Shown here: piece by piece, positions 14,325 to 24,629 of the stretch | Numbering within the stretch: position 1 is the first letter of the stretch | How the letters are laid out: the number at the start of each line of letters is the position of its first letter | DNA from: a bacterium D16-76 | GTDB taxonomy: Bacteria; Bacillota; Clostridia; Oscillospirales; Acutalibacteraceae | NCBI GenBank assembly: GCA_009917445.1 | Contig: QZEE01000016.1 | Span: 29,892 to 93,891, forward strand | Length of the DNA stretch: 64,000 nt | Reading direction: 5' to 3' | Translations under genes and position numbers: made by a program | The notes under the pieces: model-generated | Told to the model about the DNA's origin: nothing | What the model saw: the letters and a program-made list of their open reading frames with translations, nothing else | The model's database searches: none

Positions 14325-15140
14325 TCAAGTATTTTCCATGTCAATCCTTTGGGTGCGGCCCTGTATGCTGTGGCCCAGGAAGAGCTCGGCCACGCTGGTG
14401 AAGCTTTCCGGCTCGTCGGTGACGTAAAAGGCGGCCTGCCGGGGGGAGCCCGGCCCGCAGAGCATGTCTTTTTCCCGCAGCCGGCCGGCCAGGGCCAGGG
14501 CGGCTTCTTTCCCGGGGTCTATAAGGGCGACGCTGCGGCCCATGACGCTGCCGATGGTCGCGCTGATGATGGGGTAATGGGTGCACCCCAGGATGAGGGT
14601 GTCTACCCCGGCTTCCCGGATAGGGCCCAGGTAGCGCTGGGCCACCAGCCGGGTGACTTCCTCTTGGGGGGACACAAAGGCGTTTTCTACCAGGGGCACG
14701 AACAGGGGGCAGGGCTGGGAGTACACCTGGATTTGGTAGTCGAGCTTTAAAAGGGCTTTGCGGTAGGCATCGCTGTGTATGGTGGCGCTGGTGCCGATGA
14801 CCCCGATCTTTTTGTTTTGGGTGCGGGCCGCCGCTGCCCGGGCCGCGGGGCCGATGACGTCAAAGTAGGGCACGGGCAGGGCCTGGCCAATGTCGCCGGC
14901 GGTGGAGCTTACGGTGCCGCAGGCGGCCAGCACGGCTTTTACGTCCTGCTTCATGAGGAAGGCCATGTCCTGGGCGGCGTAGCGGCGGATGGTGTCGCGG
15001 CCCCGGGTGCCGTAGGGGACCCGGCCGGTGTCGCCGAAATAGACCACGCTTTCTTGGGGGAGGGCCTGTTCCAGCTCTTTTACAGCGGTAAGGCCCCCCA
15101 GGCCGGAATCGAACACGCCGATGGGGCGGTTATCCATCAT
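14325..15140 (-). CDS. murI: Glutamate racemase
   Basis: A 271-residue enzyme that makes D-glutamate for peptidoglycan. FDSGLGGLTAVKEL (residue ~9), YFGDTGRVPYGT, the first catalytic Cys in AACGTVSST (near 72) and the second in LGCTHYPI (near 182) are present. The usual ACNTAS motif is ACGTVS here, a variant of the residue after the catalytic Cys. Two ATGs are in tandem (15140 and 15137) after AGGGGGTGGC; either could start. It lies 10 nt after ddl, so the two are co-transcribed. Confidence 0.93.
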   Translation of the reverse strand: MMDNRPIGVFDSGLGGLTAVKELEQALPQESVVYFGDTGRVPYGTRGRDTIRRYAAQDMAFLMKQDVKAVLAACGTVSSTAGDIGQALPVPYFDVIGPAARAAAARTQNKKIGVIGTSATIHSDAYRKALLKLDYQIQVYSQPCPLFVPLVENAFVSPQEEVTRLVAQRYLGPIREAGVDTLILGCTHYPIISATIGSVMGRSVALIDPGKEAALALAGRLREKDMLCGPGSPRQAAFYVTDEPESFTSVAELFLGHSIQGRTQRIDMENT

Positions 15141-15150
15141 GCCACCCCCT

Positions 15151-16230
15151 TTAACACCCGGCCTGCTTAAAGGCCAGCTGGATGAGCTTATCCAGCAGCT
15201 CCCCATAGGTGAGGCCCATGGCCATCCACAGCTTGGGGTACATGCTGATGGAGGTGAAGCCCGGCAGGGTGTTCAGCTCGTTTAGGACCACCTTTTGCTC
15301 GGGGGTCACGAAGAAGTCTACCCGCGCCAGGCCGGAGCAGCCCAGCAGGCGGTAGGCGCGCACGGCGGTTTCGCGGATTTCCTCGGCTGCTTCCTGGGGG
15401 ATGCGGGCCGGGATGTACAGCTGGCTGGTGCCGTTGACGTACTTGTCGTCGTAGTCGTAAAAGGCGGCGGAGGCCCCGATCTCGCCTACCAGGGAGGCTT
15501 GGGCGTCCTGCCGGTTGCCCAGCACGGCGCACTCCACCTCTTGGCCGGTTACGCCTTCCTCTACGATGATTTTTACGTCTTCCTGGGCGGCCTTGCGGAT
15601 GGCTTCGTCCAGGCCCTGGGGGCCGTCTACCCGGCTGACGCCTACGGAGGACCCGGCATTGGCGGGCTTGACGAAGACGGGGAAGTTGAGGCGGGCGCAG
15701 ATTCTATTTTTAATGGTTTCCGGCGCGCAGGCAAAGCGGTCGGAGTAGAACCACAGGTAGTGGGCCTGCTCGATATTGGCGGCGGACAGCAGCGTGTGGG
15801 TTACGGCTTTGTCCATGCAGATGGCGGAGGCCTCTGTATTGCAGCCCACGTACGGGATGCCGGACAGGGCTAAAAGGCCCTGCAGGGTGCCGTCCTCGCC
15901 GTTTTTGCCGTGGAGGGCTGGGAACACGCAGTCAATATGGATGGTGCGCGCCGGCGGGCCCAGCACCACCAGGCCGTGCACCGAGGGGTCGGGGGAGAGG
16001 GCGGCGGGGGCCACGTCGCCTTTTTCCCAGGCGCCGCCGGACAGCTGGGCGGGGTCGCCGGTAAACAGCAGCCAGCGGCCTTCTTTGGTGATGCCCACCA
16101 TGTGCAGCTCGTATTTCTCTTTGTCCAGGTTCTCAATAATGGAGCCCGCCGACATTAAGGAGACCTCGTGCTCGGAGGACTGGCCCCCAAACAGGAGGGC
16201 CACGCTTATTTTTTTGCTGGGTTGGCTCAT
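15151..16230 (-). CDS. ddl: D-alanine-D-alanine ligase
   Basis: A 359-residue ATP-grasp ligase that joins two D-Ala for the peptidoglycan stem. LFGGQSSEHEVSLMSA is at residues 13-28, HGKNGEDGTLQGLL near 110, VFVKPANAGSSVGVSRV near 185, and LNELNTLPGFTSISMYPKLW near the end supplies metal ligands. The length is usual. The start ATG at 16230 has only a weak Shine-Dalgarno. Expression is driven by a TTGCGA-17-TATAAT promoter at 16332-16304. It heads the ddl-murI-DUF1934 operon. Confidence 0.95.
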   Translation of the reverse strand: MSQPSKKISVALLFGGQSSEHEVSLMSAGSIIENLDKEKYELHMVGITKEGRWLLFTGDPAQLSGGAWEKGDVAPAALSPDPSVHGLVVLGPPARTIHIDCVFPALHGKNGEDGTLQGLLALSGIPYVGCNTEASAICMDKAVTHTLLSAANIEQAHYLWFYSDRFACAPETIKNRICARLNFPVFVKPANAGSSVGVSRVDGPQGLDEAIRKAAQEDVKIIVEEGVTGQEVECAVLGNRQDAQASLVGEIGASAAFYDYDDKYVNGTSQLYIPARIPQEAAEEIRETAVRAYRLLGCSGLARVDFFVTPEQKVVLNELNTLPGFTSISMYPKLWMAMGLTYGELLDKLIQLAFKQAGC

Positions 16231-16303
16231 AACAGCAACATCTCGTTTCTATAAAGAGTTTTTCTCGGGGGGGATGGGGGCCGGGGAAAAATCCCGGCTA
16301 TTT

Positions 16304-16332
16304 ATTATACTATATGTACCTGGATTTCGCAA
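16304..16332 (-). promoter_or_regulatory. Promoter of the ddl-murI operon
   Basis: Minus strand: -35 TTGCGA (16332-16327), 17 bp, -10 TATAAT (16309-16304). The leader is about 70 nt and G/C-rich. Confidence 0.8.
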
Positions 16333-16402
16333 CCACTACTTATGAAGAATAATGGGCTAAAGCGCTGCCGGCGGGCTGGGAGCGGCGGGTTTTATGGAAG
16401 GG

Positions 16403-16414
16403 GAACTTTTGTTC
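16403..16414. promoter_or_regulatory. Candidate LexA (SOS) box
   Basis: GAACTTTTGTTC fits the GAAC-N4-GTTC core of the Firmicutes LexA site. It ends 10 bp upstream of the uvrB -35. The flanking bases (G and A) differ from the full CGAAC...GTTCG form. Confidence 0.55.
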
Positions 16415-16424
16415 ATTTTGAGGA

Positions 16425-16453
16425 TTGCAATAAGAAAACATTTGTGCTATACT
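16425..16453 (+). promoter_or_regulatory. Promoter of uvrB
   Basis: -35 TTGCAA (16425-16430), 17 bp, -10 TATACT (16448-16453), about 35 nt before the uvrB start. Confidence 0.8.
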
Positions 16454-16494
16454 GGTACACGAATGAAAAGCGAACTGTGAAAGGGTAAAAGCAT

Positions 16495-18501
16495 ATGCGC
16501 AACGATACCTTCCAATTGACAGCGCCCTATAAGCCCACCGGCGACCAGCCCGAGGCCATTGACAGACTGGTGAAGGGCATACAGCAGGGGGACAAGGAGC
16601 AGACTTTGCTGGGCGTTACGGGGTCTGGCAAGACCTTTACCATGGCCAACGTGATCGCCCGCCTGAACCGCCCGACCCTGGTGCTGGCCCACAACAAGAC
16701 TTTGGCCGCCCAGCTTTGCTCGGAGTTTAGGGAGTTTTTCCCCAACAATGCGGTGGAATATTTTGTGAGCTATTACGACTATTACCAGCCGGAGGCTTAT
16801 ATTGCCCAGACGGACACGTATATTGAGAAGGATTCGGCTATTAACGACGAGATCGACAAGCTGCGGCACAGCGCTACCTGCGCCCTTTCGGAGCGGCGGG
16901 ACGTGATTATTGTGGCGTCGGTTTCCTGCATTTACAGCTTGGGCGACCCTATTGACTACCGGACGATGGTGATCTCCCTGCGGCCGGGCAAGGAGATGGA
17001 ACGGGACGACCTTTTGAAGCGGCTGGTGGCCCTGCAGTATGAGCGCAACGACATCAACTTTATCCGCAACAAGTTCCGGGTGCGGGGGGATGTGGTGGAG
17101 ATCTTTCCGGCGGAGTCCAGCGACAAGGCGGTGCGGGTGGAGTTTTTTGGCGACGAGATTGAGCGCATACGGGAGTTTAACCCCCTTACCGGCGACGTGC
17201 TGGCGGAGCTGGGGCATATTGCCATTTACCCGGCTTCCCATTACATTGTGCCCCGGGACAAGATGGAAAAGGCCATAGCGGACCTGCATGAAGAGATGGA
17301 GAAGCAGGTGGCGTCCTTTAAGGAGCAGGGCAAGCTGATTGAGGCCCAGCGCATTGAGCAGAGGACGCGGTATGACATGGAGATGCTGATGGAGATCGGC
17401 TTCTGCAAGGGCATTGAGAACTATTCCCGGGTGCTTTCGGGGCGGGAGCCGGGCAGCGCGCCGTTTACTTTGCTGGATTATTTCCCGGAGGATTTCCTGT
17501 TGTTTGTGGATGAGTCCCATGTGACGCTGCCCCAGGTGCGGGGCATGTTTGCCGGCGACCATGCCCGCAAGGAACAGCTTGTGCAGTATGGCTTCCGGCT
17601 GCCTTCGGCTTTTGACAACCGGCCTTTGAACTTTGACGAGTTTTATGGGCATATTGGCCAGGCGGTGTTTGTCAGCGCTACGCCGGGGGATTTGGAGCTG
17701 GAGAAGTCGGCCCAGGTGGTGGAGCAGGTGATACGGCCCACGGGGCTTTTGGACCCGCTGATTACGGTGAAGCCTACGGACGGGCAGATTGACGATTTGA
17801 TCAGCGAAATCAACCTGCGCACGGAGAAGGGGGAAAGGGTGCTGGTGACGACCCTGACAAAGAAGATGGCCGAGGACCTTACCGGCTTTTTGGAGGGGTA
17901 TGGTATAAAGGTGCGGTATATGCACCACGATATCGATACGGTGGAGCGCATGGAGATCATACGGGACCTGCGGCTGGGCGAGTTTGACGTGCTGGTGGGC
18001 ATTAACCTGCTGCGGGAGGGCCTGGACATACCGGAGGTGTCTTTGGTGGCCATTTTGGACGCGGACAAGGAAGGGTTTTTGCGCAGCGGGCGCAGCATGA
18101 TACAGACCATTGGCCGGGCGGCCCGCAACGCGGGTGGGCAGGTGATCATGTATGCCGACGAGGTGACGGCCTCGATGGAGTACGCCATTACGGAGACCGA
18201 GCGCCGCCGGGGGATACAGGAACGGTACAACCAGGAGCACGGCATTACGCCCAAGACCATAACCAAGAGCGTGGCGGAGATTTTGGAGATTTCTACCCAC
18301 AAGGAGGACAAAGGGAAAAAGAAGAAGCGCTATACCTTTGCCGAGCGCCAGCAGCTGATTGAACAGTACACCAAGGAGATGAAGGCCGCGGCGAAGCTGC
18401 TGGAGTTTGAGCATGCGGCGTATTTGCGGGACAAGATCAAGGAATTGGAGGGCCAGGGGGCGGGCCACGCGCCGGTGCCCAGAAGGCGCGGCCAGCGCTG
18501 A
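16495..18501 (+). CDS. uvrB: Excinuclease ABC subunit B
   Basis: UvrB is the damage-verification helicase of nucleotide excision repair; it is loaded by UvrA and recruits UvrC. The 668-residue protein has Walker [11 protein letters not shown] (near 39), the beta-hairpin region [16 protein letters not shown] (near 93), the VDESHVT box (near 340), ATPGDLELE, the C-terminal helicase motifs ([23 protein letters not shown]) and the UvrC-binding UVR helix near 630 ([20 protein letters not shown]). The start ATG at 16495 follows GAAAGGG. It heads a uvrB-nitroreductase-uvrA run with an SOS-like site upstream. Confidence 0.97.
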   Translation: MRNDTFQLTAPYKPTGDQPEAIDRLVKGIQQGDKEQTLLGVTGSGKTFTMANVIARLNRPTLVLAHNKTLAAQLCSEFREFFPNNAVEYFVSYYDYYQPEAYIAQTDTYIEKDSAINDEIDKLRHSATCALSERRDVIIVASVSCIYSLGDPIDYRTMVISLRPGKEMERDDLLKRLVALQYERNDINFIRNKFRVRGDVVEIFPAESSDKAVRVEFFGDEIERIREFNPLTGDVLAELGHIAIYPASHYIVPRDKMEKAIADLHEEMEKQVASFKEQGKLIEAQRIEQRTRYDMEMLMEIGFCKGIENYSRVLSGREPGSAPFTLLDYFPEDFLLFVDESHVTLPQVRGMFAGDHARKEQLVQYGFRLPSAFDNRPLNFDEFYGHIGQAVFVSATPGDLELEKSAQVVEQVIRPTGLLDPLITVKPTDGQIDDLISEINLRTEKGERVLVTTLTKKMAEDLTGFLEGYGIKVRYMHHDIDTVERMEIIRDLRLGEFDVLVGINLLREGLDIPEVSLVAILDADKEGFLRSGRSMIQTIGRAARNAGGQVIMYADEVTASMEYAITETERRRGIQERYNQEHGITPKTITKSVAEILEISTHKEDKGKKKKRYTFAERQQLIEQYTKEMKAAAKLLEFEHAAYLRDKIKELEGQGAGHAPVPRRRGQR

Positions 18502-18528
18502 GAGGCCATTTGGAAGGAGGTATTAGGT

Positions 18529-18579
18529 ATGTGCGTTGCGTGCGCGGTAGTAAGAGAAGAGAAAGGGCATCCACCGTAG
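18529..18579 (+). CDS. Possible 16-residue leader peptide
   Basis: The short frame MCVACAVVREEKGHPP starts at ATG 18529 behind an excellent Shine-Dalgarno (GGAAGGAGGT, 7 bp spacing), 27 nt after uvrB and 33 nt before the nitroreductase start. The ribosome-binding site is stronger than those of most genes here. It could be a Cys-containing upstream peptide that modulates nitroreductase-uvrA translation, or chance. No homology is claimed. Confidence 0.4.
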   Translation: MCVACAVVREEKGHPP

Positions 18580-18612
18580 TAACTGAAAAACATCTAAAAG
18601 GAGAAATTTTTT

Positions 18613-19161
18613 ATGAATATCATGGAACGCATTTTAGACCGGAAAAGCTACCGCGGCAAGTATGAAAGCACACCTGTGCCCCGGGAAGACTTGATAAAAA
18701 TCATGGAAGCCGGGCTGGCGGCGCCCTCTGGGTGCAACAAGCAGACGGTCAGCTTGATTGCCGTGGACGACCCCGCTGTGCTGGCAAAAGTGAAAGCGGT
18801 CATTGACCCGCCCGCAGGGGACACCGCGCCCGCCATGATCTGCGTTTTGACCCAGAAGATTTTCGCGTACCGAGACCGGTGCTTCCAGGTGCAGGACTAT
18901 TCGGCGGCGATTGAAAATATGCTGCTGGCCATTTGCGAGTTGGGCTATGAAAGCTGCTGGTATGAGGGGCATATTACAGACGGGGATCAAATTGGACGGA
19001 AAATGGCGGATATTTTGGGTGTGCCGCAGGAATATGATCTGGTTTGCTTCCTGCCGGTCGGCAAGCCTGCCCAGGCCTCGCGGCCTTCGCCCAAGAAAAA
19101 GCCTTTTGAGGAACGGGCCTGGTTTAATGGGTTTAAGATAAAGGAAGGGGAACAGGCATGA
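18613..19161 (+). CDS. Nitroreductase family protein
   Basis: A 182-residue flavoprotein of the FMN-dependent nitroreductase fold. [14 protein letters not shown] at the N-terminus, [14 protein letters not shown] near 33 and [13 protein letters not shown] near 118 are the FMN/NAD(P)H-binding stretches. It reduces nitro or quinone compounds using NAD(P)H; the true substrate is unknown. RBS AAAAGGAG precedes the ATG at 18613. Its stop overlaps uvrA (ATGA). Its place between uvrB and uvrA suggests co-expression with repair genes. Confidence 0.88.
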   Translation: MNIMERILDRKSYRGKYESTPVPREDLIKIMEAGLAAPSGCNKQTVSLIAVDDPAVLAKVKAVIDPPAGDTAPAMICVLTQKIFAYRDRCFQVQDYSAAIENMLLAICELGYESCWYEGHITDGDQIGRKMADILGVPQEYDLVCFLPVGKPAQASRPSPKKKPFEERAWFNGFKIKEGEQA

Positions 19162-21983
19162 GCCTTGATAAAATCGTAGTACATGGCGCCAGAGAGCACA
19201 ACTTGAAAAACGTGGACGTGGAGATACCCCGGGACAAGCTGGTGGTGCTGACGGGGCTTTCGGGGTCGGGCAAGTCCAGCCTGGCTTTTGACACCATTTA
19301 CGCCGAGGGGCAGAGGCGGTATGTGGAGAGCCTTTCCTCTTATGCCCGCATGTTTTTGGGGCAGATGGAAAAGCCCGACGTGGACATGATTGACGGGCTG
19401 AGCCCGGCTATCTCTATTGACCAGAAGACCACGTCTAAGAACCCGCGGTCTACTGTGGGGACGGTGACGGAGATTTATGACTACCTGCGGCTTTTGTATG
19501 CCCGCATCGGCATACCCCACTGCCCTATATGCGGGCGGGAGATCAAGCAGCAGACCGTGGACCAGATTGTGGACCAGGTGCTGGGCCTGCCGGAAAAGAG
19601 CCGGGTGCAGGTGCTGGCCCCGGTGGTGCGGGGGCGCAAGGGCACCCATCAGAAGGAGTTTGAGGGGGCGCGGAAGTCGGGCTTTGTGCGGGCTCGGGTG
19701 GACGGCCTTTTGTACGACCTGAATGAGCCTATTGAGCTGAACAAGAACCAGAAGCACACCATTGAGGTCGTGGTGGACCGGCTGGTCATTAAGGAGGACG
19801 TGCGGTCGCGGCTGGCGGATTCCATTGAGGTGGCGGCGGGGCTTACGGGCGGCGTGGTCATTGTCAACGTGATAGACGGGGAGGACATTACGTTTTCCCA
19901 GAATTATGCCTGCCCGGAGCACGGGGTCAGTGTGGAGGAGCTTACCCCCCGGATGTTCTCCTTTAACAATCCCTTTGGGGCCTGCAAGAAGTGCACGGGC
20001 CTGGGGGTGTTTATGAAGGTGGACCCCCGGCTTATTATTCCGGATGGGCGGCTTTCCATCAACAAGGGGGGGCTGAAGGCCAGCGGCTGGGCCATGGAGG
20101 GCAGCACCATTGCCGCCATGTACATGCAGGGCCTTGCCAGCCACTATGGGTTTTCTTTGGACACGCCTATTGAGGAGCTGCCCAAGGATGTGGTGGATGT
20201 GCTGCTTTATGGAACGAAGGGGGAGAAGATCAAGCTCAAGCGCACGGGCGAGTATGGCAGCGGCACGTATATGGCGCCTTTTGAGGGCGTGATCAACAAC
20301 CTGGAGCGGCGGTTTCGGGAGACCTCTTCCAACTGGATCAAGGAGGAGATTGAGGGGTATATGAGCGCCATACCCTGCGACGCCTGCCACGGCCGCAGGC
20401 TGTCCCCGGAAAGCCTGGGGGTGACGGTGGGGGGGCTCAACATCAGCGAGCTTTGCGACAAGTCGGTTACCGAGGCGCTGGAATTTGTGGAGGCTTTGGC
20501 CCTGACGGAGAGGGAGGGCATGATCGCCGCGCCCATTGTCAAGGAGATCAAGTCGCGGCTGGGCTTTTTGCAGAGCGTGGGGCTGGAATATTTGACCCTG
20601 TCCCGGTCCTCCGGCACCCTTTCCGGCGGTGAGAGCCAGCGCATACGGCTGGCTACCCAGATCGGCTCTTCTTTAATGGGCGTGCTGTATATTTTGGACG
20701 AGCCTTCTATTGGCCTGCACCAGCGGGACAACCACAAGCTGCTGGGGACCTTGAAGCGGCTGCGGGATTTGGGCAACACGGTGATTGTGGTGGAACACGA
20801 CGAGGACACCATGCGCGCTGCCGATTATATTGTGGACGTGGGCCCTGGGGCCGGGGTGCATGGGGGGGATATCATTTACGCGGGGCCGGTAAAGGGCATT
20901 GAGAAGTGCAGGGGGTCCCTGACGGGGCAGTATTTGAGCGGGAAGAAAAAGGTGGAGGTGCCGGAGAAGCGCCGGCCTGGCAGCGGCAACTTCTTGGAGG
21001 TGCGGGGCGCGGCCCAGAACAACCTGCAGAACGTCAATGTGAAGATCCCTTTGGGGGAGCTGGTGTGCGTTACGGGGGTATCGGGGTCGGGGAAGTCCTC
21101 GCTGGTAAACGAGATTTTGTATAAGAAGCTGGCGGCGGATTTGAACCGCGCCCATACCCGCCCGGGGGCTTACAAGGAGATAAAGGGCCTGGAATTTTTG
21201 GATAAGGTGATCCAGATTGACCAGTCGCCCATTGGCCGCACGCCCCGGTCGAACCCCGCCACCTATACCGGGCTTTTTAACGATGTGCGCACCCTTTTTG
21301 CCAGCACGCAGGAGGCGAAGATGCGGGGGTTTACGGCTTCCCGTTTCTCCTTTAATGTGAAGGGCGGGCGGTGCGAGGCCTGCCAAGGCGACGGCATTAT
21401 CTGCATTGAAATGCACTTTCTGCCGGATGTGTACGTGCCCTGCGAGGTGTGCAAGGGCCACCGCTATAACCGGGAGACCTTGGAGGTCAAGTACAAGGGC
21501 AAGAGCATTTACGACGTGCTGGAAATGACGGTGGAAGAAGGGCTGGATTTTTTCCGGGACATACCCAAGCTGGCCCGGCGGCTGCAGACCTTGAACGACG
21601 TGGGGCTGGGGTATGTGAAGATTGGCCAGCCGGCCACGACCCTTTCCGGCGGAGAGGCCCAGCGGGTAAAGCTGGCTACGGAGCTTTCTAAGCGGCCTAC
21701 GGGCAGGACGATCTATATTTTGGACGAGCCCACGACGGGCCTGCATATTGCGGACGTGCACAGGCTGATTGACGTGCTGCAGCGGCTGGTGGACACGGGC
21801 AACACGGTGCTGGTTATTGAGCACAACCTGGATTTGATCAAGACCGCGGACCATATTATTGACCTGGGCCCGGAAGGGGGCAACCGGGGCGGGCTGATTG
21901 TGGCCCAGGGCACCCCGGAGGAGGTGGCCCAGGTGGAGGGGTCTTATACGGGGCAGTATTTGAGGGGGATGCTGGGGATATGA
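19158..21983 (+). CDS. uvrA: Excinuclease ABC subunit A
   Basis: UvrA finds bulky DNA lesions as a dimer and loads UvrB. The 941-residue protein has two ABC ATPase modules: Walker [15 protein letters not shown] (near 32) and [13 protein letters not shown] (near 640), with two signatures ([20 protein letters not shown] near 490, [17 protein letters not shown] near 830). Zinc-finger cysteines appear in CPICGREI (near 121) and CEACQGDG...[10 protein letters not shown] (near 740). The start shares ATGA with the nitroreductase stop, so translation is coupled. Confidence 0.97.
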   Translation: MSLDKIVVHGAREHNLKNVDVEIPRDKLVVLTGLSGSGKSSLAFDTIYAEGQRRYVESLSSYARMFLGQMEKPDVDMIDGLSPAISIDQKTTSKNPRSTVGTVTEIYDYLRLLYARIGIPHCPICGREIKQQTVDQIVDQVLGLPEKSRVQVLAPVVRGRKGTHQKEFEGARKSGFVRARVDGLLYDLNEPIELNKNQKHTIEVVVDRLVIKEDVRSRLADSIEVAAGLTGGVVIVNVIDGEDITFSQNYACPEHGVSVEELTPRMFSFNNPFGACKKCTGLGVFMKVDPRLIIPDGRLSINKGGLKASGWAMEGSTIAAMYMQGLASHYGFSLDTPIEELPKDVVDVLLYGTKGEKIKLKRTGEYGSGTYMAPFEGVINNLERRFRETSSNWIKEEIEGYMSAIPCDACHGRRLSPESLGVTVGGLNISELCDKSVTEALEFVEALALTEREGMIAAPIVKEIKSRLGFLQSVGLEYLTLSRSSGTLSGGESQRIRLATQIGSSLMGVLYILDEPSIGLHQRDNHKLLGTLKRLRDLGNTVIVVEHDEDTMRAADYIVDVGPGAGVHGGDIIYAGPVKGIEKCRGSLTGQYLSGKKKVEVPEKRRPGSGNFLEVRGAAQNNLQNVNVKIPLGELVCVTGVSGSGKSSLVNEILYKKLAADLNRAHTRPGAYKEIKGLEFLDKVIQIDQSPIGRTPRSNPATYTGLFNDVRTLFASTQEAKMRGFTASRFSFNVKGGRCEACQGDGIICIEMHFLPDVYVPCEVCKGHRYNRETLEVKYKGKSIYDVLEMTVEEGLDFFRDIPKLARRLQTLNDVGLGYVKIGQPATTLSGGEAQRVKLATELSKRPTGRTIYILDEPTTGLHIADVHRLIDVLQRLVDTGNTVLVIEHNLDLIKTADHIIDLGPEGGNRGGLIVAQGTPEEVAQVEGSYTGQYLRGMLGI

Positions 21984-22135
21984 GGGCCCTGCGGGGCCTG
22001 GATGGAGTGCCCGAACAGGCGGGAAATTTATCCCTGGAGCAGCTTTTGGCCGGGCTGTACGACCAACTGGACAGAGAGCAGTTTTGCCGTCTGCTTTTGG
22101 GGGGCAAAAATAAGGCGAAAGTCGGCGCAGCTTGA
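21980..22135 (+). CDS. Small ORF overlapping uvrA end
   Basis: A 51-codon frame starts at an ATG that shares ATGA with the uvrA stop. Its product begins [15 protein letters not shown] and contains [20 protein letters not shown], an amphipathic-looking helix. The ATGA overlap matches that between the previous two genes. I recognise no family and the frame may be chance. A GTCGGCG/CGCCGAC hairpin covers its end. Confidence 0.35.
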   Translation: MRALRGLDGVPEQAGNLSLEQLLAGLYDQLDREQFCRLLLGGKNKAKVGAA

Positions 22136-22210
22136 CGCCACGCCGACCCTCGCTTAAAATGTTTTCTTACGCCACGCCCCATTTGCCGGGGGGTTATGCT
22201 GTTCCCATTT

Positions 22211-23062
22211 CTATTCCACAAGAAGCTTGTATTCATAGCAGTTTTCTTTGATTTCAAAGCCGATTTTCTGGTAGACCCGGTTGGAGATGGGGTTCTTTTT
22301 ATCCACGAAAAGGGTGCAGTATTCCTTGCCCTCCCTAAGCTTTTCCTGGCAGATGGCGGCGACTGTGTTCTGGCAGTAGCCCTTGCCCCGGTACTGGGGG
22401 GGCGTGTATACGGCACTGATGGTTTCGCCGTGCTCCAGCGGACGGACAGTCCCGGCCATGGAGACAATGGTTCCGTCGGGCTGTTCCCACAGATATATCT
22501 TCCCGGCTTCCAGGCGGGGGAGCCAGCGCTCTTTGTGGTCGGCGGGCTGGGTGTCTTCGTCGTGGATGTCCTTCATGAAGCCGCATATGCCGGCCAGCAC
22601 AAAATCCTGGTCGGAAAGGGTGGCTTGGCGCAGCTGCCCGGGCACAGGCGGAGGCGCTGAGACTTTGCGAAGCACCATGATGTCCATAGCGCCCCACAGC
22701 TTAAAGGCGCCGCCGTATGCCTGCATGAAGGCGTCGGCCAGGTCTTTGCGGGCGGTTATGCCGGAAATATCGATGTTTTCTTCCTGCAGGTACCGGGCCA
22801 GCTCTTTTACGGCCTGCATAGAAGCTGCCGCCTCTTGGGGCGCGTTCAAGCAGATGTTCCAGGGGGCGGTGTTGCCGAACAGCAGGCACATTTCGCCGTT
22901 TTCCTCATAGCGGCCAAAGAACAGGCCGGGGTGGCAGTTCTCGTCCCGGTGGGCTGCGGCGTTGCCGTAATTCAGCTGTACCAGGGCTTCGTTGGCCAGC
23001 AGGAAGTCCTGGTTTTCGGCCAGGAATTCGGCTGGCTTTGTGTAAAGCTTTTGTTCCATCAT
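22211..23062 (-). CDS. GNAT family N-acetyltransferase
   Basis: A 283-residue protein. The C-terminal half (from about 145) is a GNAT domain: VYTPPQYRGKGYCQNTVAAI is the acetyl-CoA loop, and NPISNRVYQKIGFEIKEN is the usual C-terminal signature. The N-terminal half resembles a second, degenerate GNAT-like domain, as in some two-domain members. It would acetylate a small-molecule or protein amine; the substrate is unknown. Two ATGs in tandem follow AAAGGAGG; 23062 is chosen. It has its own promoter and no operon partners. Confidence 0.87.
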   Translation of the reverse strand: MMEQKLYTKPAEFLAENQDFLLANEALVQLNYGNAAAHRDENCHPGLFFGRYEENGEMCLLFGNTAPWNICLNAPQEAAASMQAVKELARYLQEENIDISGITARKDLADAFMQAYGGAFKLWGAMDIMVLRKVSAPPPVPGQLRQATLSDQDFVLAGICGFMKDIHDEDTQPADHKERWLPRLEAGKIYLWEQPDGTIVSMAGTVRPLEHGETISAVYTPPQYRGKGYCQNTVAAICQEKLREGKEYCTLFVDKKNPISNRVYQKIGFEIKENCYEYKLLVE

Positions 23063-23092
23063 GGTATCCTCCTTTGTGAAAATTTAAGGACT

Positions 23093-23122
23093 ATTATAGC
23101 ACAAGGAGGGTGGGGATGTCAA
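23093..23122 (-). promoter_or_regulatory. Promoter of the GNAT gene
   Basis: Minus strand: -35 TTGACA (23122-23117), 18 bp, -10 TATAAT (23098-23093), about 30 nt before the start. Confidence 0.82.
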
Positions 23123-23208
23123 ATCGGCGCGAAACGGGAAAGTTTCGTCCACCTTTTCAAAGGTGGTGGGGGTGGAGGGGGCAAAGCCCCTCCCCGCCGG
23201 AGGCCACG

Positions 23209-24600
23209 TCAACCAATGAGCATGCGGCCTTCTGGCAAAATGGAGCCGTTGGGCTTTTTGGCCCGCATAAGGATGGAGAGCCCGAAGGACAGGGGGCCCA
23301 CCCGGCCCAGGAACATGGTGGCGCAAAGAATCAGGCGGGAGATGGGTTCTAGGCGGGGGGTGACGCTGGCGCTTAGGCCAGCGGTGCCAAAGGCGGAGGC
23401 AGACTCGTACAAGACATCAATAAAAGGGATGGAGGGGTTTAAGGCCCCGATGATCCCCGCATCGATAAGGGTGATGGCGGCGCCCAGGGCTACTACGGTC
23501 ATGGCCTTGAACACCACGGAGGTGGGGAAACGGCGGCCTAACATGGTGGATTCCTCTTTTCCCCGGATGGTGCACAGCAGGGTGGCGGCTAGGACGGCGA
23601 TAGTCGTAACCTTTACGCCGCCGGCGGTAGAGCCAGGGCAGCCGCCGATGAACATTAGCCCTACAGAGGCGGCTTTGGTGACGTCCTGCATGCCGTGGAT
23701 ATTGATCGATGCAAACCCCGCTGTGCGGGTGTTGACCGACTGGAAAAGGGAGGCCACCAGCTTTTCAAAAATGTTCAGGTCTTCCATGGTGTTGGCGTAT
23801 TCGCACACAAAAAAGATGAGCGTGCCCGCCCCCAGCAGGATAAGGGTGCCCCGCAGGCAGACCTGGGTGTGGAAGTTCAGGCGTTCCCGGTCTTTACGGC
23901 GCAGGGTGGGGGAGAGCTTGCAGCGGTAAAGGTTCTGCACCACTACAAAGCCCAGGCCCCCTATGGCAATAAGCAGGCTGATGGTCAAGCTTACCAGGGG
24001 GTCCCCGGCAAAGGCGGTTAGGCTGGAATTGCCGGGGATGAAGCCTAAGATGTCAAAGCCGGCGTTGCAATAGGCGGATACCGCTACAAACACGGCGGGC
24101 CAGATGCCTTTTGTACCATAGGCGGGCACAAAGCGGAGCATCAAAAGCCCGGCGCCTAAGGCTTCGCACAGGAAGGTGAAGCCCAGCATGAGCTTTAAAA
24201 GGGGGACGATCTCCCCGGTATCCCCGCCGGAGGCTTCCCGGGCCAGGGCCAGCTCCCGTATGCCCAGCCGGCGGTGCACCAGCAGGGAAAAACCAATGGC
24301 AAAGGTGGAGAGCCCCAGGCCGCCGATTTGGATAAGCACCAGGATGACGGCTTGGCCGAAGGTGCTCCAATGGGCGGTGGTGTCGACTACCGAAAGGCCC
24401 GTGACGCAGGTGGCGGAGGTGGCCGTGAAAAGGGCGTCCAGCGGGTGGGTAAAGGCGCCTTTAGAAGAGGAAGGGGGCAATATAAGTACAAGCGTACCCA
24501 GTAAAATGACCAGGACAAAGCTGCCCACGATCAGGCGGATGGGAGGCGCGGTTTTCCGCTGACCCCGGCCTTTTTTTGTTTTTCCGGCAGACTTAAGCAT
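23209..24600 (-). CDS. TrkH/KtrB-type potassium uptake protein
   Basis: A 463-residue membrane protein, the ion-conducting subunit of a Trk/Ktr K+ uptake system. The family's repeated helix-pore-helix units are seen: FTATSATCVTGLSV near 63, NAGFDILG near 183, NTRTAGFASINI near 300 and SAFGTAGLSASVT near 410, each with the Gly of a selectivity filter. The start ATG at 24600 (MLKSAGKTKK) follows AGGAAGGTGG. No regulatory TrkA/KtrA gene is adjacent. queT lies 30 nt upstream on the same strand, so the two may share a transcript. Confidence 0.9.
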   Translation of the reverse strand: MLKSAGKTKKGRGQRKTAPPIRLIVGSFVLVILLGTLVLILPPSSSKGAFTHPLDALFTATSATCVTGLSVVDTTAHWSTFGQAVILVLIQIGGLGLSTFAIGFSLLVHRRLGIRELALAREASGGDTGEIVPLLKLMLGFTFLCEALGAGLLMLRFVPAYGTKGIWPAVFVAVSAYCNAGFDILGFIPGNSSLTAFAGDPLVSLTISLLIAIGGLGFVVVQNLYRCKLSPTLRRKDRERLNFHTQVCLRGTLILLGAGTLIFFVCEYANTMEDLNIFEKLVASLFQSVNTRTAGFASINIHGMQDVTKAASVGLMFIGGCPGSTAGGVKVTTIAVLAATLLCTIRGKEESTMLGRRFPTSVVFKAMTVVALGAAITLIDAGIIGALNPSIPFIDVLYESASAFGTAGLSASVTPRLEPISRLILCATMFLGRVGPLSFGLSILMRAKKPNGSILPEGRMLIG

Positions 24601-24629
24601 GAGCCATGCCACCTTCCTAAAAATGATGA

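Noticed and set aside
16462..16480. Second LexA-like site (CGAATGAAAAGCGAAC)
   Set aside because: The two halves are direct rather than inverted, so it is not a LexA operator; the GAAC-N4-GTTC at 16403 is the better candidate.
16447..18468. 673-codon open frame antisense to uvrB
   Set aside because: It mirrors uvrB codon positions in GC-rich DNA, is Leu/His/Arg-rich low-complexity text, has no ribosome-binding site and no recognisable domain. Similar antisense frames at 18987-20390, 20673-21854 and 36676-38514 are rejected for the same reason.
22120..22160. Terminator after uvrA
   Set aside because: GTCGGCG/CGCCGAC can pair, but there is no T tract directly after the stem, so I leave it as a hairpin within a doubtful small frame.
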